Shown: positions 16,032 to 19,503 of the stretch, one piece after another | How the letters are laid out: every line of letters begins with the position of its first letter | How positions within the stretch are numbered: the stretch's first letter is position 1 | Assembly: GCA_002887195.1 (NCBI GenBank) | Contig: PJAB01000881.1 | Coordinates: forward strand, 1 to 19,503 | Source: Chrysochromulina parva | Lineage: Eukaryota > Haptophyta > Prymnesiales > Chrysochromulinaceae | Reading direction: 5' to 3' | Length of the DNA stretch: 19,503 nt | The notes under the pieces: model-generated | Told to the model about the DNA's origin: nothing | The model's database searches: none | What the model saw: the letters and a program-made list of their open reading frames with translations, nothing else | Position numbers and translations under genes: made by a program

Positions 16032-16222
16032 GGGCCGATGCAGACCTGTTGCAGTCTGGGTTGCAGACAAGATTATCTCCCATACAATCTCCCAGGACAT
16101 CCGCGCAAGTCAAGGAAGGCAAACAAAAGAAGTCGCATCCCTCCCAGACTCGTGCTGAGGAGGGCGCCGCGCGCCGGGAGGGCGAAACTTATGTAACCGA
16201 GGCGTCCTCTCGTGGGAGCCTC
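16032..16222. promoter_or_regulatory. Divergent promoter region
   Basis: The 191 bases between the propeller gene start (16031, minus) and the F-box-like gene start (16223, plus) must serve both genes. There are relatively AT-rich words (agattatctcccatacaatctccc near 16070-16093, including the repeated word atctccc). I see no canonical TATA box. Confidence 0.45.
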
Positions 16223-17293
16223 ATGGCTGAGCCTCATCCTCTGGCGGCCGTGCCGCCTGCCAGCAAAGAAGCGTCGCCACCGGCCGAAACTGCTGACGGA
16301 TTGTTCTCACGCCGACGACTTCACGACGCCATGCGAAGATACGTGCAAAGATGCGGTTCGACAGGCACAGCCAATCCGCGGGCGGCACTTCGTCTCGCAG
16401 CTCGCATCGCGGCGATCACCATCGTGCTCATGCAATTCGGCGCCTTTATCAGGCGCAGGAGTGCGCCCACTCGAGCGGCGTTGATTATTTTGTTGGCCTC
16501 GGCCTCGGCACAGCTGCTGAGCACGCAGGCGACCCTCACAGCAAGCGAGGCCACAGCGCCAGCGGCCCATGAACCCATCGCGGCGATCACCATGGAGAAC
16601 GAGGCCGTCGACCACAACGTGTGCGGAGAGGCCGCCTCCGACGAGGCCTACGATCCTGGGGCCGCGGCAACCCCGAGCAGGACCTCTCGTGAGGCAGTAC
16701 TCGTCGACCCGGACCATCTCAGGCGCGTCTTTGAATGCCTGGCACCGCGAGACTGGGCAGCCGCTGCACGTGTGAGCCGTGCTTGGCGTGCGGCATGGGT
16801 GCGGCAGAAAACGCGGCCACACGTGCTGGAACACCCAAGCACACGGAACAAACCGTACCAAGCGCCGCCCTCTGCGCCCGTGAGCAACCCGAGCAGTTAC
16901 ACGAGCGCCATGTCGAGCGCGGGCCACCCTCGTGTGCAAGTCCCGATGCTCATCAGCTTCCTCGTCGCGGTCGTAGCCGCATGGCCGATCTCGAATCACA
17001 CCGAAGTGAAGGTAGTGACCACGCCGCACTTTTCCGCGATAGAATGTGGATACTGGATAGTCACTTTGCTGGCGAGCCGTTTCGCACTGGCCTACGTGGT
17101 GCAAAGGGCTCCCGCAGCAACCATGGCGTACATGGCGTGGAGCGTCGGCCTCTCTATCTTCCTATCGTATCACACCGACACGGAGCTCATAACGGAGACG
17201 ACGCACGACTGGTACGAGCACGCTGCCATTGCCGGATGCATCTTTGCCTTCATCCAGGTCCTGGGAACGTTGATGGCGAGTTGGAGAGCGTGA
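16223..17293 (+). CDS. F-box-like protein with multiple membrane segments
   Basis: The gene starts at the ATG at 16223 (356 residues); the frame is open further upstream but begins with a TTG inside the neighbour's start. Two hydrophobic segments (about 55-76 and 84-100) precede an F-box-like motif at 160-200: LVDPDHLRRVFECL, then DWAAAARVSRAWRAAW, matching the F-box pattern of a Leu-rich helix followed by V-S-x-x-W. Four more hydrophobic segments follow (about 241-256, 274-292, 300-316, 332-352). F-box proteins normally recruit substrates to SCF ubiquitin ligases through Skp1; a membrane-embedded F-box would act on membrane substrates, which is inference. An internal ATG at 16910 would give a separate 127-residue four-segment membrane protein, so a fusion of two older units is possible. 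Confidence 0.6.
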   Translation: MAEPHPLAAVPPASKEASPPAETADGLFSRRRLHDAMRRYVQRCGSTGTANPRAALRLAARIAAITIVLMQFGAFIRRRSAPTRAALIILLASASAQLLSTQATLTASEATAPAAHEPIAAITMENEAVDHNVCGEAASDEAYDPGAAATPSRTSREAVLVDPDHLRRVFECLAPRDWAAAARVSRAWRAAWVRQKTRPHVLEHPSTRNKPYQAPPSAPVSNPSSYTSAMSSAGHPRVQVPMLISFLVAVVAAWPISNHTEVKVVTTPHFSAIECGYWIVTLLASRFALAYVVQRAPAATMAYMAWSVGLSIFLSYHTDTELITETTHDWYEHAAIAGCIFAFIQVLGTLMASWRA

Positions 17294-17373
17294 CCCGCGC
17301 TCTATCGACGCTAGATCGGATAGAAGTTACGATAGCCTCTTCTCCAGCAGCGGCGCCCGCCCGGATTATAATC

Positions 17374-17397
17374 GATGATAAACACACACTTATCATC
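17374..17397. terminator. Possible 3'-end hairpin after the F-box-like gene
   Basis: The sequence gatgataa, loop acacacac, ttatcatc forms a perfect 8-bp stem with an 8-base loop about 80 bases beyond the F-box-like stop codon. It could be a 3' untranslated RNA structure. It does not match the histone stem-loop consensus. Functional status is unknown. Confidence 0.35.
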
Positions 17398-18130
17398 AAC
17401 GTTACTTCGGACAGACACGGCCGCCACATATCTCAATGCACACAAACATTGGCGCGCCTGTGCTCCAGTCGACCCCGCCCCCAAAGTTATCTACGCCCCG
17501 GAGAGTTGCTTTGCTGAGTCGCGGGTGGAGACGGGCTCACAAGCGGCAGCAGTGTTCGTGCCATGGTCCGCGCGCGTCGACGCGGCTCTCGTCTCGGCGG
17601 AGTACGGATCCTCGCCCCGCCCTTCAGCCGCCGTCGGCCCCACCCACACCCCGGCGAGAGAGAGCCTCCCGCTATCGATCATCAACGGCTCCCCTCCGCA
17701 CCACTCCGAACGCCCCGTCATGCACTGCTGTCACGGCCGCCCCGCCGAGTTCGCTCCCGCCGCCATGGCCCTCGTACGCCCTGAATGATCGCCAGCCGGC
17801 CGCTGCCGCCGCCGCCGCCGCCCCCGACAGCCCCGATACTGCTCCCCCAATACACATATGCCGACGCCAACGCGGCCAGAGGTTGCACCAATCCGGTGAC
17901 GCCTCCGTCGTGACTCATCCTCCCCCATGGCGCATGAGCTCATGCCAGGAGATCCGCCTCATGAGGGACGCAATCAGCCTCGGGGGATGGTGGTCCCGGT
18001 CTCAGTCATTCTCATGATTGCAATGCAGCGCGCGCGGCACCGAGGGTGGCCGCTGCCACAGCCGCGGCCACCCTCGCATATCTCCGCATATCTCCCATCC
18101 CTTTTCTCGCCATCAGACCGCCGCCCGCTG

Positions 18131-18213
18131 CCGCCGCCGCGCTCGCCGCGGGCGACCGCACACGCGCCGCGCTCGCCGCGGGCGACCGCTCACGCACCGC
18201 GCTCGCCGCCGCT
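18131..18213. repeat. 30-bp tandem repeat abutting a stop codon
   Basis: Units beginning at 18131, 18161 and 18191 share the core gctcgccgcgggcgaccgc with an exact 30-base period; the third is cut short by divergence at 18209. The array ends directly against the stop of the minus-strand gene (18214-18216). Because 30 is a multiple of three, it could once have been coding. Confidence 0.85.
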
Positions 18214-19503
18214 CTAGGCCGCGGGGTCGGCGGTCGGGGTAGGAGCCTCTCCCTTGGGGGCATCCGGGGGCGGTGCCGGGGGCGGCGGGGGGGGGAGCGC
18301 AGTCGGGGGTGCGGCGGTCGCAGCCGGTTTGGGCTGACCAGCCGGTTTGGGCTGGGCTGATTTCGCAGAGGCGGCGGCTGCCGCCTGGGCTGCGGCCGTG
18401 GCCGCAGCCGGATCCTTGCCACCGCCCTTGCCCTTGTTGTTTCCACCGCCGCCGCTACCGCCGCCGCCGCCGCGAGTTTGCTTTCTTCGCGTTTTTTCGT
18501 TGCCGGTGGGCGAGGGCGACGGCTCGGGCGCGCCGCCCTCGTAGACCCCGTGGTTGACGTCGATCGGCGCGCCCGGGATCATGCCCATCTGGCCCGGTCC
18601 ACCGGCGCCCATCGCGCCGAAGCCACCCATGGGACCCATCGCGCCGCTCATGGGGCCCATGGCACCGGGGATCATGCCCGGGCCGCCCGGAACCACCATC
18701 GCGCCATCGATGGCCCCATTGGGCGCGCCGGTGAAGTTGGGGGCGCGCGGGAAGCGAGGGTCACCCGCCATCGACGGCCGATAGTCTGACTGCGCCGGAG
18801 CCTCCGTCGGTCGATTCATGACCTCCTCGACCTTGGGCCAGTCGACGGAGAGCACGCCGTCGGGCGCCGCAAGCCCACCCATCTCGGACGCCGCGGGACA
18901 AATGAGCCGTTGCACCGTCATCAGCCCATTGGGCATCTGCTGCACCCACTGCATCGACTGATGCACACGCAAGAGCCACGGCAGCGAGGAGGCCAGGTCG
19001 GCGATCGTGCGGAACGGCGAGGGCGGCGCGAGGTATTTGTCGGGCAGCTGCGGCATGAGCATGGTCTCGGGGAGCATGCCTTGGGCCCCAATAAAGCGAC
19101 CTGACATGATCATGAGCCGCACGGCATACTCGAGCTCCTCGAGGAGGAGGGAGCCGACGCTGAGGCGCTGCTTGAGCGCGTCGCGGTGGGCACGGATGCG
19201 CTCGTCGCCTTGCAGGAGCATGACCTCCGTCGGCATCTGCTGTGCTGCCGCCGGGAACTGCGCGGCGTAATGGGGCAGCGGCGCGCCCACGCCCGGGTAG
19301 CCGGGCGGCGGGTAGCCGCCCCGGCCTTGGAAGTTCGGCCCGTTGGGCGGCGCCGCACCAAAGGAAGCGTTCGGCGGCGCCATCGCCATCGGCATCGCCG
19401 CCGCTCCGTTGGGCGCCGCGTTGGGCGCAGCGCCGCCTTGCCGCAGGGGTGCTGCGGCGGCGCCGGGCGCGTTGGCGGCGGGCTGCTGAGCCCCCTTACG
19501 CCC
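18214..19503 (-). CDS. Pro/Gly/Met-rich protein of unknown function, 5' end outside the window
   Basis: The frame stays open for 36 codons beyond its first visible ATG (19395) to the window edge, so the true start is probably outside; at least 429 residues are visible. Counting from 19395, residues 1-50 are Pro/Gly/Ala-rich. Residues 55-200 form a likely folded helical region (ELEYAVRLMIMSGRF, then DLASSLPWLLRVHQSMQWV). Residues 235-275 are a Gly-Pro-Met repeat (GAMGPM units). The remainder is Gly-, Lys- and then Pro/Ala-rich, ending TPTADPAA. The arrangement of a helical core inside low-complexity arms is common in transcription co-regulators and RNA-granule proteins, but no family is recognised and I propose no function. 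Confidence 0.65.
   Translation of the reverse strand, partial: GRKGAQQPAANAPGAAAAPLRQGGAAPNAAPNGAAAMPMAMAPPNASFGAAPPNGPNFQGRGGYPPPGYPGVGAPLPHYAAQFPAAAQQMPTEVMLLQGDERIRAHRDALKQRLSVGSLLLEELEYAVRLMIMSGRFIGAQGMLPETMLMPQLPDKYLAPPSPFRTIADLASSLPWLLRVHQSMQWVQQMPNGLMTVQRLICPAASEMGGLAAPDGVLSVDWPKVEEVMNRPTEAPAQSDYRPSMAGDPRFPRAPNFTGAPNGAIDGAMVVPGGPGMIPGAMGPMSGAMGPMGGFGAMGAGGPGQMGMIPGAPIDVNHGVYEGGAPEPSPSPTGNEKTRRKQTRGGGGGSGGGGNNKGKGGGKDPAAATAAAQAAAAASAKSAQPKPAGQPKPAATAAPPTALPPPPPPAPPPDAPKGEAPTPTADPAA

Larger units (their letters stand above)
17294..18213. other. Long intergenic region between convergent genes
   Basis: These 920 bases separate the F-box-like gene from the Pro/Gly-rich gene. They contain a perfect 8-bp hairpin near 17374-17397, a gcc/gcg run near 17802-17824, a gcggccaccctcg-type near-repeat around 18044-18078, and a 30-bp tandem repeat at 18131-18213. 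Long frames exist on both strands but are Pro/Arg/Ala/Ser-rich without domain content, typical of random frames in high-GC DNA. I see no supported gene. Confidence 0.45.

Noticed and set aside
16022..16222. N-terminal extension of the F-box-like protein
   Set aside because: It starts with TTG and runs through the start of the divergent propeller gene.
17436..18017. 193-codon plus-strand frame in the long intergenic region
   Set aside because: It is Pro/Ser/Arg/Ala-rich with no motif and looks like a chance frame in GC-rich DNA.
18012..18446. Minus-strand frame with a 10-residue repeat (SPAASAARVR-like)
   Set aside because: The repeat comes from the 30-bp tandem, and the frame overlaps the better-supported Pro/Gly-rich gene.

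Overview
The window is GC-rich nuclear DNA from a eukaryotic alga, most likely a haptophyte. The best lineage clue is the leucine-rich-repeat gene near the left end. Its repeats read GAKAIAEALKVNAVLT, a phrase I associate from memory with the large LRR families of haptophytes such as Emiliania and Chrysochromulina. A Cys-rich CxxCKCxxCxxC module, alanine and glycine runs, and compact genes fit the same picture. All ten genes can be read as single open exons, which is unusual. No bacterial operons, tRNA or rRNA genes, CRISPR arrays or intact transposons were seen.

Layout from left to right. A 59-base poly-C run starts the window and is probably an assembly or sequencing edge. A small multi-pass membrane protein follows on the minus strand (265-948). 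A 33-bp inverted repeat (1323-1450) then abuts a plus-strand Skp1-like/F-box-like/LRR reading frame that lacks its expected start. A block of four minus-strand genes follows: a CLC chloride channel/antiporter fused to CBS and BLUF domains (3266-7513), a VTT/TVP38-type membrane protein (7717-8550), a putative secreted glycosyltransferase-like protein with an N-glycosylation-sequon minisatellite (8879-10507), and a protein ending in a GAR-like segment (10964-11812). Next come a plus-strand Trp-patterned helical, Sfi1-like protein (12005-14008), a minus-strand secreted beta-propeller-like protein with a polyalanine tail (14646-16031), a plus-strand F-box-like membrane protein (16223-17293), and a minus-strand Pro/Gly/Met-rich protein that runs off the right edge (18214-19503).

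The main discovery candidate is the CLC protein. It is one uninterrupted frame with a full CLC membrane core, a CBS pair and two C-terminal BLUF (blue light using FAD) domains. The first BLUF keeps the Tyr, Asn and Gln of the flavin photocycle. The second has lost the Gln. The CLC core also departs from the family consensus: the external gating Glu is Asp, the internal proton Glu is Asp, and the central anion-coordinating Tyr aligns with Asp. The simplest inference is a blue-light-regulated anion channel or exchanger, similar in concept to the rhodopsin-bestrophin fusions of algae but built from unrelated parts. I know of no described CLC-BLUF protein, but I could not search.

Secondary themes are repeat growth at gene 3' ends (copies of the stop-codon region beside the CLC and GAR-like genes, and a 30-bp tandem beside the last gene), a 5'-truncated LRR gene next to a fold-back element, a divergent pair of possible cytoskeletal genes, and two adjacent G-quadruplex motifs between convergent genes.
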